From assembly GCA_964617665.1 (NCBI GenBank), contig CAZUAH010000040.1:1-46065 (forward strand): DNA of 46,065 bases. Reading direction: 5' to 3'. Shown piece after piece: positions 35,601 through 43,523 of the stretch. The stretch comes from JADHUC01 sp964617665 (lineage in GTDB: Bacteria > Planctomycetota > Planctomycetia > Pirellulales > Pirellulaceae). The translations under genes were made by a program, and so were the position numbers. Under the pieces are notes generated by a model. That model did not search any database, was not told the origin of the DNA, and worked only from the letters and a program-made list of their open reading frames with translations. Every line of letters starts with the position of its first letter. Within the stretch, counting starts at the first letter, position 1.

Positions 35601-36587
35601 CGATTGCAGGATTTGCAGGTGACCATCGAGGTGCGATACATCACGCTGAACGATCGCTACTTCGAGCGCATTGGCATCGATTTTGACTTCGAAATCGATG
35701 ACAACTCGAATCAGATTGCCGGCCAAGCCCCGATTCTTCCCGACGACACAGGCCCCAGCATGTCCTTCGGTATAGACTCGACCGGCGAACCGACGCTCGA
35801 CTTTGACTACTCCGTCAATCAAGGCAGCTTCTCATCAACGGTTCCGCAATTCGGCGGTTTTGACGCGGCGACGGCGGCCAACTTCGGTTTTGCCATCCTG
35901 AGCGACATAGAAGTCTTCTTCTTACTGCAAGCAGCACAGGGCGACGACCGTACCAACGTCTTGCAGGCGCCAAAGGTAACGTTGTTTAACGGCCAGACGG
36001 GATTCGTTTCCGATACGTCCCAGCGGCCATTCGTGACCAGCGTGATCCCGGTTGTGGGCGACTTCGCGGCCGCTCACCAACCCGTGGTCGTGGTGCTTAG
36101 CGAAGGCACGTCGTTAAGTGTGCAAGCGGTGGTCTCGCCGGATCGCCGTTTCGTGCGGCTGACGTTGGTTCCGTTCTTCAGTTCGATCGGAGACGTGGAT
36201 ACTTTCACGTTCCACGGGCGGACCTCGTCAGACTCAGGAACCGTGGCAGCGGACCCGACCAACCAGGCGCAAAATGTGACGCAAAATTCCCAGAATTTCA
36301 CCGAGGGAACCACGGTCCAGCTGCCGACGTTCAACTTCACAACGGTCTCGACGACTGTCAGTGTTCCAGACGGTGGTACGGTCTTGATGGGCGGCATCAA
36401 GCGTCTAAGTGAAGGCCGCAACGAGCGCGGTATACCAATGCTAAGCAAACTGCCGTACGTCAATCGTCTGTTCAAGAACGTCGGTATCGGGCGCGATACA
36501 CAGAGCCTGATGATGATGGTCACGCCACGTATCATCATCCAAGAGGAAGAAGAGTTCCAGCAGACGGGCTACGACAGCTCGCAGTAG
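32673..36587 (+). CDS. Very large secretin (type II/III/IV secretion outer-membrane pore family)
   Basis: 1304 residues, roughly twice a typical GspD. Signal peptide at 1 to about 30 (HLIIGCLAFWLIVPANYG). Residues 50-700 contain repeat-like helical segments (LLRESRQAMNRGDLPLAERY; VLRLLATARAALDQGNARTAKAL) of tetratricopeptide type separated by Pro/Gly/Ser-rich linkers. About 732-790 is a secretin N-domain (FEYEPLSQVMDALGRMAGV). The pore domain runs from about 980 to 1290 with VTIEVRYITLNDRYFERIG, NVLQAPKVTLFNG, and VPDGGTVLMGGIKR followed by GIPMLSKLPYVNRLF near 1230-1260. TTG 32673 is preferred to GTG 32634 because AAAAGGAG lies seven bases upstream and it yields a clean signal peptide. No other secretion gene is in the window. 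Confidence 0.87.
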   Translation: MKSTAHLIIGCLAFWLIVPANYGRTAPSAVTAELSASVLAISQTGYQDQRTRQNEAQHLLRESRQAMNRGDLPLAERYIQQAEQLNVQYDPLYERFRDTPEKARRAMQAMRGSTAGTSGRPSDRFSPASIGPSAGGQPPMADRFASQPRDARGTLDMLTNDASSLARSYLEKGRLAVAQGDVTAAIAWRQKAIATGTRFAPGEYSPEALANDLRRAGVSDALLAGRGPTSPALSQPSPHDFDGASGRRSQFPSPGRAMDPRKSGFQDSLVTNPYNVTPTGGPLSSNIEPRRFPPARTEANPRRNEVLRLLATARAALDQGNARTAKALVEQAQGLRVPDRAFAAGDPRPEHLLLEINSVLSRQGRLASNERSGVVQAYYTGDPSGQQFPVRQGYYDPARDNSRNVAAQATGPLNGPGGPSYSAPNPGSVMTAPRPSSGVELYHKGIKALQNQDREAALELFAEAWKYEAELDAVTRQALRDKLTLLRVAPPPSTLPRGSALEEIDSEQKILRDKLFADISREQTAAEKMREVDPRGSLERLQRLRDRVEQEMLDPPTRRYMLTLVERGIRDAETYIQQHLPDIELTERNDAVLRSIEHDRLDQLERQNKLAELVEEFNVLMDEERYAEANLISRQAHELEPESEVVRLMLHRGEIGRRVDNQEDIKARAESGFYYQMEAVDESKIPFDDRDPLVFPDTPDWVDLADRRLGRFREQRTRMSPTEQDIYDALRTKVEVRFEYEPLSQVMDALGRMAGVNVYLDPQGLTAEGVTTDEPVLINLTEPISLRSALNLILEPLRLSYVIQNEVLRITSEQTRDTDTYSHVYNVADLVIPIPNFLPGYNVGLPGAIKEAINATGQVRQYDSMQHPRGLTLASHETGAPANASILATMDSSGMLPSVAPRAKNQMGFAPGGLGGASQADFDTLIDLITSTIAPQTWDTVGGPGSIEGFPTNLSLVVSQTQDVHEQIADLLDQLRRLQDLQVTIEVRYITLNDRYFERIGIDFDFEIDDNSNQIAGQAPILPDDTGPSMSFGIDSTGEPTLDFDYSVNQGSFSSTVPQFGGFDAATAANFGFAILSDIEVFFLLQAAQGDDRTNVLQAPKVTLFNGQTGFVSDTSQRPFVTSVIPVVGDFAAAHQPVVVVLSEGTSLSVQAVVSPDRRFVRLTLVPFFSSIGDVDTFTFHGRTSSDSGTVAADPTNQAQNVTQNSQNFTEGTTVQLPTFNFTTVSTTVSVPDGGTVLMGGIKRLSEGRNERGIPMLSKLPYVNRLFKNVGIGRDTQSLMMMVTPRIIIQEEEEFQQTGYDSSQ

Positions 36588-36595
36588 CGGCTCTC

Positions 36596-36612
36596 AACGT
36601 GTGGGGCACGTT
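36596..36612 (+). terminator. Short hairpin after the secretin gene
   Basis: AACGTG and CACGTT pair around TGGGG, eight bases after the secretin stop, followed by TCT within a T-rich tail. A second inverted repeat (CGTGGCC 36618-36624 with GGCCACG 36654-36660) follows before the convergent gene. Either could terminate transcription from both sides. Confidence 0.4.
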
Positions 36613-36617
36613 TCTAG

Positions 36618-36660
36618 CGTGGCCCGCACGATCGTGGGCGGTCGTGGTTCTTAGGCCACG
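36618..36660. repeat. Inverted repeat between convergent genes
   Basis: CGTGGCC (36618-36624) and GGCCACG (36654-36660) form the outer stem; an inner ACGA/TCGT pair sits in the loop. It may be a bidirectional terminator or a dispersed palindrome. Confidence 0.4.
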
Positions 36661-36677
36661 ATTCTTACTCGGCGTTG

Positions 36678-38288
36678 CTAGGCCGCTTTGAACTCGCTGG
36701 CTGCGCGAGCCGGGCGCCGAGACACCCAGCCTTCTCCCAGGACTGCAAGCGCCACTCGATCCTCCAAGTTCGGGCGGAAGATCGTTAGGAGCATCAGCGG
36801 AAGGTACCACGCCACGTAAAGTCCGCCCCCGTAGCCGTGCCAGAACTGTGTGCCGACCATCACAGCCGCCGAACAACTGAGTAGCGTCCCCAGATTCTTC
36901 TGTGCGGGCCACAACGCCAAAGTGCCGCTCATTGCCACAAACAATGCCAGGATGGGGACACGGTAAGGCGCGTCGTAGAACTTCCAGAATCCTTCCAAAC
37001 CTTCCTGTAGCGGTGGCCATAACCCGAACATGTTCTTGAGGTTTTCCCAGTACGACGCATCGGGCATGAACACCAGTGATATCGCCATCAGCAGCAATGT
37101 CACCACTACGCCCGTACCGAATCGCATTAGCCCGCGTCGCCAGTAGAAGCTGATCCACAAGGGCAGAAGGAATAACGGATAGTACATCAGGCTGGTGGCG
37201 AGGCCGATGAACATTCCCGCCGTTAGTGGACGCCGGTAGCAAAGGACGGCCCACACCAACAACGCCGCCGGAATCACATGGTCGATATGCCCCGTCATCT
37301 GCGCCGTGTAGGGCATCAACAAGTACAGAGTCGCAACTCCCACGCCCGTCTTCGTATTGCCAAAGTGCCAATATCCGATGGCGACGATGCCCAGGACGAC
37401 CGCCAAGTGACACAAAATAGCGATCGTCTTGGCTGCCAGGACGTAAGTCGGTTGTGTCTGGGGTAGCGGCACACCGTCCGGAACCAATGGCGTCGTCGGG
37501 ATACTGGGAATGTATTTCAACAACGGGAACCCGGGGCCGGGGTGCAGAACCGGGGTACTGTCCTGCAACTCCGTATTGTCTGGCACGACCTGCTCGACCG
37601 ACGTGAGTTCGACCGATTCGGGCTTTGCCGTGTCGCTAGTAATCACGTTGGCCATTAGAAACACAAACAACGCACATAGGCTGAAGGTCAAACCGCCTGA
37701 CGTCAGATTGGGCTCCAGCATGGGACGTCGAACCATCGTTGGGTCCAGCAACAGCCGAATGAGCAGCAATCCGCCGATGGAGAAAAGCCAGATGAAACCC
37801 AACCGTTCGATATCACGGCTTTCTTGCAGCAATTGCTGCGCGGGACTCAGCGCATTTTCCGGCTGTTCCTCGGCCTCGGCAACTTGTTTGGGGGCGGGCT
37901 CCGCGGATTCCGTTTCTCCGGTGGGCTCGGAGTTCAAATCTTCGAGATTCGTAAGCCGCGGATCGTTTGTCAGTTCATCCGTGGATAGGCCCGCTCCGAT
38001 CCCTCCTTCGTCTGACAGGTCGTCGGGTGCGCCAACTTCCGGCGACTCGTCCATGTCGGCCGCCTGCAACTCTTCGACAGCCGCAAGTCGCTTGGCCTTT
38101 ACGCTGGCCTCGCCACCGTACTGAACCAAAAGCAAGCCTGGAGCCAACAGGATCAGCAGTACCAGATCCAGATTGCGCACACTCCAGAAGCGGCCGAATT
38201 TGAAATACAGGCCGATCATCAACAAAGACGCAAGGTAAACCCACGTGGTGGGATTCACCCTGTGATAGTGAAAAAGGATCTCGCTCAT
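36678..38288 (-). CDS. Polytopic membrane protein, GT-C glycosyltransferase-like
   Basis: 536 residues. An N-terminal membrane block (about residues 15-70), then a long acidic linker (about 75-155, rich in Glu/Asp/Ser/Pro), then about eight further membrane helices. The pattern in the second half (LYLLMPYTAQMTGHIDHVIPAALLVWAVL, AGMFIGLATSLMYYPLFLLPLW, then WHGYGGGLYVAWYLPLMLL) is like GT-C-fold or DUF2029-type mannosyltransferase-like proteins, but no clear catalytic DE or DD motif is seen in the first loop, so the enzyme role is unproven. ATG 38288 is favoured over 38315 on the protein start; neither has a strong ribosome binding site. It is convergent with the secretin gene. Confidence 0.6.
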   Translation of the reverse strand: MSEILFHYHRVNPTTWVYLASLLMIGLYFKFGRFWSVRNLDLVLLILLAPGLLLVQYGGEASVKAKRLAAVEELQAADMDESPEVGAPDDLSDEGGIGAGLSTDELTNDPRLTNLEDLNSEPTGETESAEPAPKQVAEAEEQPENALSPAQQLLQESRDIERLGFIWLFSIGGLLLIRLLLDPTMVRRPMLEPNLTSGGLTFSLCALFVFLMANVITSDTAKPESVELTSVEQVVPDNTELQDSTPVLHPGPGFPLLKYIPSIPTTPLVPDGVPLPQTQPTYVLAAKTIAILCHLAVVLGIVAIGYWHFGNTKTGVGVATLYLLMPYTAQMTGHIDHVIPAALLVWAVLCYRRPLTAGMFIGLATSLMYYPLFLLPLWISFYWRRGLMRFGTGVVVTLLLMAISLVFMPDASYWENLKNMFGLWPPLQEGLEGFWKFYDAPYRVPILALFVAMSGTLALWPAQKNLGTLLSCSAAVMVGTQFWHGYGGGLYVAWYLPLMLLTIFRPNLEDRVALAVLGEGWVSRRPARAASEFKAA

Positions 38289-38474
38289 CCGTTGGGTCGG
38301 CGCGCGGCTCTCCATCTCGAACAGGAAAAGGCTAACCCTTCAAGATATACCGCCGCTGCCATTTTGCAAGGATGGGCGTGCCTAAAATTGGTGGGTTGCC
38401 GCAAATGGAAAGCCGAATAAACGCTATACTCGGGTGGCTCTGACCGTATCTTCTGCCCTGAATTGAGGATAATC

Positions 38475-38951
38475 ATGTCCGAATCGGCGTCTGAACGACT
38501 GGAGAAACGTCTACGTGAGCATGACGTTCCGTTCGACGTACTGCGCCACGAACCGGTTTACACCAGCGAAGAGGCCGCTCGTGTGCGAGGAACGCCGCTG
38601 GCGAGTGGCGCCAAGGCGCTGATCTGCAAAGTGGACGATCGCTTCGTGATGTTCGTCCTGCCGGCCGACCGACGGCTCGACAACAAGGCGATCCGCAAGC
38701 GACTGGGGGCACGCAAGCTGCGATTCGCCAATCGTGACGAAGTACTGCAACTGACCGGGCTCATACCGGGGTCGATTCCGCCATTCGGCAGCCTGTTCGA
38801 GTTGCCGACGTGGTGTGACGACGGTTTGGAGACGCAGAAGCAAATCAATTTCAACGCAGGCGATCACACGATCTCAATCTGCATGGCATATTCCGACTAC
38901 ATCGCGATCGAGCGTCCGACAATTGCGTCGGTGTCCGAGGCATCGGACTAG
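38475..38951 (+). CDS. ybaK: YbaK/ProX-type aminoacyl-tRNA deacylase domain protein
   Basis: 158 residues, the length of a free-standing YbaK/EbsC/ProX-family protein. Such proteins hydrolyse misacylated tRNA such as Cys-, Ala- or Ser-tRNA. Seen: LRHEPVYTSEEAARVRG, the conserved GAKALICKVDDRFVMFVLPA with the active Lys, RFANRDEVLQLTGLIPGSIPPFG and the central GDHTISICMAYSDY close. Which tRNA it clears is unknown. ATG 38475 has GAGGATAA upstream. A TATACT hexamer at 38425-38430 could be its -10 element. It is divergent from the GT-C-like gene. Confidence 0.88.
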   Translation: MSESASERLEKRLREHDVPFDVLRHEPVYTSEEAARVRGTPLASGAKALICKVDDRFVMFVLPADRRLDNKAIRKRLGARKLRFANRDEVLQLTGLIPGSIPPFGSLFELPTWCDDGLETQKQINFNAGDHTISICMAYSDYIAIERPTIASVSEASD

Positions 38952-39057
38952 AACGCATGCGAGATAACAGTAGCGGGTATTTCGCCGTTTGGACCTATGA
39001 TTCACGGCGCCGGAGACGCTACACGTCCGTGCGACAAGCGCTAGTACTCTGCCGCAC

Positions 39058-39156
39058 CTTGGTTTTCGGGTAGCGGAACTCGCCAAGAGTTTCGGCGTGT
39101 CTCGTTGCTGGCCGAAAGCCTTGGCGGCTTCCGCTACGGTCCACCCGAAAACTAAG
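39058..39156. repeat. Large imperfect inverted repeat (TAGCGGAA type)
   Basis: The arm at 39060-39096 (TGGTTTTCGGGTAGCGGAAC and on to TTTCGGC) pairs with 39111-39153 with a few mismatches and a small bulge; the other arm contains GCCGAAAGCCTTGGCG and TTCCGCTAC. It occupies the space between ybaK and the convergent methyltransferase gene. I recall 'GTAGCGGAA...' hairpins as a common planctomycete repeat. Confidence 0.65.
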
Positions 39157-39169
39157 CTGCGTTCGACCA

Positions 39170-40984
39170 CTAGCGTTTGCCGTCACGTTGCGTGAATGAG
39201 GATTCGACGGTCTCGATTTCACGATCGGTCAGGCGATACAACTCGTAGACGATCTGATCGATTTCGCCATCCATTGAATGCAGTTGCGCCACATCGTTTT
39301 CTTGACCAGCTCGCTTTGACTTCCGCCGCGGTTGCTCGATTGACGTCTCCTGCATGGCCTTGGCCAGTTCGATGAGCCGTTTCTGGCGACTGCGGTCCCG
39401 ATTCTCGGATGATTCAACGATTCGGATCGGCAATCTCTCCAGCGGCCCTTTGTTGATCGCCAAGTAGCGGCCTGCGAGCTGCTTGGCCTGAAAGCGGATG
39501 CGGAAAAGGTGCGAGAGCAGTCTGGAGTTCAACAACGCCAGCAGATAGTGATGATCCTCGTCCGGCCGGGCCACCGCGTAGACCTGTACGCCGAGCGCGA
39601 ATCCTCCCGAATCGTAGGCCGCTTCCAGCCGGCGTGTCATGCCGGCAACGACGATTTTGGGATCTCGAAACAACCCTCGTTTGCGGTCTGTGAGACAGGC
39701 CGATTCGGTCGACAATACCGGGTTGTGGAAATCCCGTTTCATGAAACGCACATCGCCCGATCGTACGACATAACGGTCGATGTTGCCGCTGACAATGAAG
39801 TCAAAGTGATCTTCGTCTCGATCGCTAGAGCGCTCCCGCAAATGGGCCGCGACTTTCGAAGCGGCAAAGCCGGTCGTGCCGCTATGTACTTCTGCTATCT
39901 CGCCCAGCGGCCGAGTCGTTGTGCGTGCTTCGACGTTCAGTGAACCGTGAATAGTCAATCCAATTTCGGCCGACAGTTCGGCCTGGCGCACATGAAGCGT
40001 CGTCCGATCGTTGGCAAGGTCCTCCGTCGATCCAGCGTGAAAGACGGCGATGCGGTGACGTTTGTTCGGTTGCTGCTTTTTCCAGATGATGATGTAGGGA
40101 TAGACGCCCGCATCCGGAAACGCGCCGCACTGGGAAACGTCCGTAATATGTGTGAGTGTGGTTCCATCAAGTAGCAGCGACCTGCACGGTCGGGCGTACT
40201 CCATCGTGGCGATCTTGTTGGGGATAATAAGACCACACGTGCCGCCCATTCGGAGGAGCTGGAATGCCTTTTCGAGGAATAGGACATACAGATCGTAGGA
40301 GCCGTGGGCGCACCGGTAGTGAGATTTCAGGTAGTCCTTGACCGCTTTACCCCGTGATTTCGTCAATACACGAATATTGACGTAGGGAGGATTCCCGATG
40401 ATGGCGTCGAAGCCGTTTTCCGGCGAGTTCAACGCATTCCCGAACGCATCTTCCCACGAAAACGGACTTGTCGCCCGATGTGGTTCCTTTTCCGCTGGAA
40501 AACCCGGTCCGATCAACGCGTCGCCACAGCGGATATTGACCTCCAGTTGCGTCACCAGCGAATCCGCTTTCGCATCGGTGCCGGCCACCGCTTTGGCCAG
40601 AGCCGATTTGGCGACCTCTACACTGTTCGCATCCTGATCCAGCCCGAAAAGGCTTGCGAACAAGATGCGTTTGCGCTCCTCAAGAGCCAAACGCCATTCG
40701 CCCGCTTGGCTTTTCTCTAGTCGTCGCTTGGGACCGACCGCATACCGATCTGGCGTCTCCTGATAGCACTCCACGAGCCAAGCGGCCAGGAAGCGATACG
40801 CCTCGACAAGAAATACCCCTTCCCCACAGGCTGGCTCCAAAATACGGGGCGGGTGATCCGGATTGGCGTTGCGCAACAGCGGAGCGAGCGTGTGCTGGAC
40901 AATGTACCGAACGACCGGCTCAGGCGTGAAATACGCTCCTTGGGCCTTTCGCGAAGGTTTTGTCTTGGGAACTGGGCGGGTCAT
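39170..40984 (-). CDS. Solitary N6-adenine DNA methyltransferase (Eco57I/TaqI-type)
   Basis: 604 residues. Motif I is ILEPACGEGVFL (about 48-58), the target-base motif is IIGNPPYVN with NPPY at 198-201, typical of gamma-class m6A enzymes, and motifs GMGGTCGLIIPNK-type (GGTCGLIIPNKIA) follow. The C-terminal half (about 330-560), with GTTGFAASKV and AGRYLAINKGPLERLPI, fits a TaqI/Eco57I-type DNA-recognition domain. No nuclease motif is seen at the N-terminus and no restriction or BREX/DISARM gene is nearby, so it is a solitary methyltransferase or relic. ATG 40984 is used; TTG at 41005 is possible. It faces away from the SEC-C gene. Confidence 0.85.
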   Translation of the reverse strand: MTRPVPKTKPSRKAQGAYFTPEPVVRYIVQHTLAPLLRNANPDHPPRILEPACGEGVFLVEAYRFLAAWLVECYQETPDRYAVGPKRRLEKSQAGEWRLALEERKRILFASLFGLDQDANSVEVAKSALAKAVAGTDAKADSLVTQLEVNIRCGDALIGPGFPAEKEPHRATSPFSWEDAFGNALNSPENGFDAIIGNPPYVNIRVLTKSRGKAVKDYLKSHYRCAHGSYDLYVLFLEKAFQLLRMGGTCGLIIPNKIATMEYARPCRSLLLDGTTLTHITDVSQCGAFPDAGVYPYIIIWKKQQPNKRHRIAVFHAGSTEDLANDRTTLHVRQAELSAEIGLTIHGSLNVEARTTTRPLGEIAEVHSGTTGFAASKVAAHLRERSSDRDEDHFDFIVSGNIDRYVVRSGDVRFMKRDFHNPVLSTESACLTDRKRGLFRDPKIVVAGMTRRLEAAYDSGGFALGVQVYAVARPDEDHHYLLALLNSRLLSHLFRIRFQAKQLAGRYLAINKGPLERLPIRIVESSENRDRSRQKRLIELAKAMQETSIEQPRRKSKRAGQENDVAQLHSMDGEIDQIVYELYRLTDREIETVESSFTQRDGKR

Positions 40985-41088
40985 GTGGCGTCCGCCGCTC
41001 GTCAATTCAAATGGAGTCTGCTATTCTGTGTGGTTCGCACGACGCTCGTGCCCATCAGTTTCTTGGACAATCATTGAGAGTACAAGTC

Positions 41089-43242
41089 ATGGCGTTTGAC
41101 GTTTATCAGCCCTGTCCGGGTGGCGAGGACAAGAAGATCAAGTTTTGCTGCGGGAAAGACGCCATCGGCGACTTGAGTAAGGTGATGGATTCTCTCAGAC
41201 GCGGTCAACGTGCCGCCGCACTGGGCTTGGTAAACCAACTGCTGGAGACAAAGGGAAACAAAGCGTGCGTGCTGGCACTGAAGGGCGCCACTCTACTGCA
41301 ATTGGAGAACTACGAGGAATTGGCGAAAACCGCCGAGGCATTTCTTGCTGAGTACCCGGAGAATCCCGTGGCGTTTTCGTTGTCGGCGATCGCTGCCGCA
41401 ACCAATGGAGAGAAGGAAGCGGCGATCGAACAGTTGCAGCGGGCGCTGGAACGCACGGGCCAGGGCATGCACGAGATCACTTACGAGGCCATTGGCATCG
41501 TTTCCTATCGTTTACTGGAGGAGGGCGATGTTGTCGCCGCCCGAGGTCACTTGATGTTGCAGGCATCGGTGGCACCCGAGGACGACGATCGTCCGATGCG
41601 CATGCTGCTGGAGTTGCTGGCTTCGGCCAATGTGCCATTGCTGCTGAAGCAGGATACGCGTCTACAACCGCCTCCGGAGGGCGCTCCCTGGCTGAACGCA
41701 GGTCATGCCGTGTTGGCACGGGCCGAATCCGGAGCGTGGAACGAAGGATGCGTACGATACTCTGCCCTGTCTGCAGCGGATCCGAAAGAACCGAGCCTTT
41801 ATAGAAACCTTGCCATTCTTAACGGATGGTTGAGCAAGAAGGACGCGTCTGCGGAAGCTTGGCAGAAGTGTGCTGCTGCGGACGGACTGGCTCTCGACGA
41901 TGCCGTCGAGGCGCAAGCTATGGCTCAGTTGCTGTCGAACGCGGAAGAAGACACGGTCGACCGAGTGGTGCAAACGTACTCGGTTTCGGATGCCGAACGC
42001 GTATCGGAGCGGCTGTTGTCGGAGAAGACTGTCGCTCGCATGGAACTTGACCTGATGAAGTTGGCCGACGAAAACACGCCGCCGCCGAAAGGCGCCTTCT
42101 GGCTGCTCGACCGCCCAACGCCGGAAAGCTCCGCAGATCTCAAATTCGATGACGTACCCAACGTCGTGGGCGAGATGTACCTGTACGGCCGAGAAACCGA
42201 TCGGGAACCTCGTGTGGAATTCGTTGCAGTCAAGACCGACGATTTCGATTCGAAGACAGCAGCTTTCAATGAACTAATGGGTGAATACGCGGAAGCCGTC
42301 GAAGACGAGGAGACGGTTGCCAAAGTCCCGGCGTCGGCCGCCGCCTTGTCGTGGCAGTGGCGTTTGCCTGATGACATTCCGGCGGAACTGCGAACCGCGT
42401 TGATGGAAGAGAAACGTCGCGACGTAAACGTGAACGTTTGGCCCGAGACGCCGCTTGCCCAGTTGGATGGGAAACGCCCGTCGGAGGTCGCCGATGATCC
42501 GGCATATCGAGTCCGGTTGCTGGCCGAGGTCCTCTTGCTGGAATTGGCGGGTGAGCAGAGTCGTGCCGAATTCGAGTACAACGAAGTGCGGAAGAAACTA
42601 GGATTGCCCACACGCGACGACATCGATCCGAACGGTGTGGACGTTAGTCAAATGCCCCTGGTGCGACTGCATTTGCTGTCGCCCGACAAACTGGCTGACG
42701 AAGATCTGACGAAGGCCTACAGCCGCGCGTACATGCACGGTGTGCCACGTGCGCTGCGCCGCTTGGGATTGGCGGTGATCGATCGGCCGAGCATGAAGGA
42801 CAAAGTCGAGCAAACAGGCGTATACGAGGCATTGAGTCTCGTGGCGTCCGATGCCGAAGAAGCATTGGAGTTCAACCACAAGGCACGCGAAGCGGCTGTG
42901 GCCGCTGGCAAGTCCCCCGCGAGGTGGCTGTTCCGCGAATTGGACCTGCGATTGATGCGCGGCGAGGAGGAAGAGTTCATTCGATTGATGAACACGCTCC
43001 AGAGGGACCACATCAACGAACCCGGCGTCGAGGAGGCGATGCGCAAGGTCCTGGTACGCATCGGTGCGATGACGCCGGACGGACAACCGACTCAACCCGC
43101 GATGGAGGAGCAACCTCAGGAATCCAGCATCCTCACCGGTGAAGATGCCGCCGCTCCAACCGGTGGTGGAATTCTTCTGTCAGACGCCCCGCAGCCGAAG
43201 GACGATGACGAATCCAAGCCGGGGCTAGTGCTGCCGGACTAG
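41089..43242 (+). CDS. SEC-C-motif and TPR-repeat protein
   Basis: 717 residues. Residues 9-23 are a SEC-C-like zinc motif (CPGGEDKKIKFCCGK; C9, C20, C21; the first of the usual four Cys is replaced, so metal binding may be weaker). Residues about 30-200 are TPR-like (ALGLVNQLLETKGNKACVL, then ALKGATLLQLENYEELAKTA, then AAIEQLQRALERTG). The middle and C-terminal parts (about 300-690) are helical with no known catalytic motif. The tail is acidic and Pro-rich. It may act as an adaptor in protein quality control or translation, as inferred from SEC-C and TPR. The ATG at 41089 has GAGAG upstream; the frame is open to 40960 but inside the divergent methyltransferase gene. Confidence 0.8.
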   Translation: MAFDVYQPCPGGEDKKIKFCCGKDAIGDLSKVMDSLRRGQRAAALGLVNQLLETKGNKACVLALKGATLLQLENYEELAKTAEAFLAEYPENPVAFSLSAIAAATNGEKEAAIEQLQRALERTGQGMHEITYEAIGIVSYRLLEEGDVVAARGHLMLQASVAPEDDDRPMRMLLELLASANVPLLLKQDTRLQPPPEGAPWLNAGHAVLARAESGAWNEGCVRYSALSAADPKEPSLYRNLAILNGWLSKKDASAEAWQKCAAADGLALDDAVEAQAMAQLLSNAEEDTVDRVVQTYSVSDAERVSERLLSEKTVARMELDLMKLADENTPPPKGAFWLLDRPTPESSADLKFDDVPNVVGEMYLYGRETDREPRVEFVAVKTDDFDSKTAAFNELMGEYAEAVEDEETVAKVPASAAALSWQWRLPDDIPAELRTALMEEKRRDVNVNVWPETPLAQLDGKRPSEVADDPAYRVRLLAEVLLLELAGEQSRAEFEYNEVRKKLGLPTRDDIDPNGVDVSQMPLVRLHLLSPDKLADEDLTKAYSRAYMHGVPRALRRLGLAVIDRPSMKDKVEQTGVYEALSLVASDAEEALEFNHKAREAAVAAGKSPARWLFRELDLRLMRGEEEEFIRLMNTLQRDHINEPGVEEAMRKVLVRIGAMTPDGQPTQPAMEEQPQESSILTGEDAAAPTGGGILLSDAPQPKDDDESKPGLVLPD

Positions 43243-43281
43243 TGGTGCGGCTATCGATGTTTGTTAGGTAGATTGAGACCA

Positions 43282-43503
43282 GGGTGGGGGGGGTTGGAGG
43301 GCGCAAGCCCGAAACCCCGGGGCTTGCCTCGCTGACGCTCAGTCCAGCCCCGGCCACCCAATCCGGCATTGATCGATAGACGATCCACCAGGCACTGCCC
43401 CGCAAATGTCAGAGGTCACGTTGTGAGCCGATGGCGCTAGCCACGGGCCTTGAGTATTGAACGTTTCGTACCACTGAGCCCGACGCTAGTGCGTTCGGCT
43501 CAG
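43282..43503. repeat. Repeat-packed intergenic region upstream of ribD
   Basis: Three hairpins lie almost end to end. First: GGGTGG/CCACCC (43282-43287 with 43354-43359) around GGGGCT/AGCCCC (43319-43324 with 43346-43351). Second: TGGCGCTAGCCA (43432-43443). Third: CTGAGCC at 43474-43480 pairing with GGCTCAG at 43497-43503, then TTTT. All match palindromic motifs I associate with planctomycete intergenic DNA. The third looks like a terminator with its T-run but sits only 20 bases before the ribD start, so it may instead act on the ribD leader. No FMN-riboswitch signature was found here. Confidence 0.55.
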
Positions 43504-43523
43504 TTTTGTGGGAACGAGCGACC

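Noticed and set aside
43282..43523. Possible FMN riboswitch before ribD
   Set aside because: The conserved RFN blocks are not seen; the region is explained by hairpin repeats.
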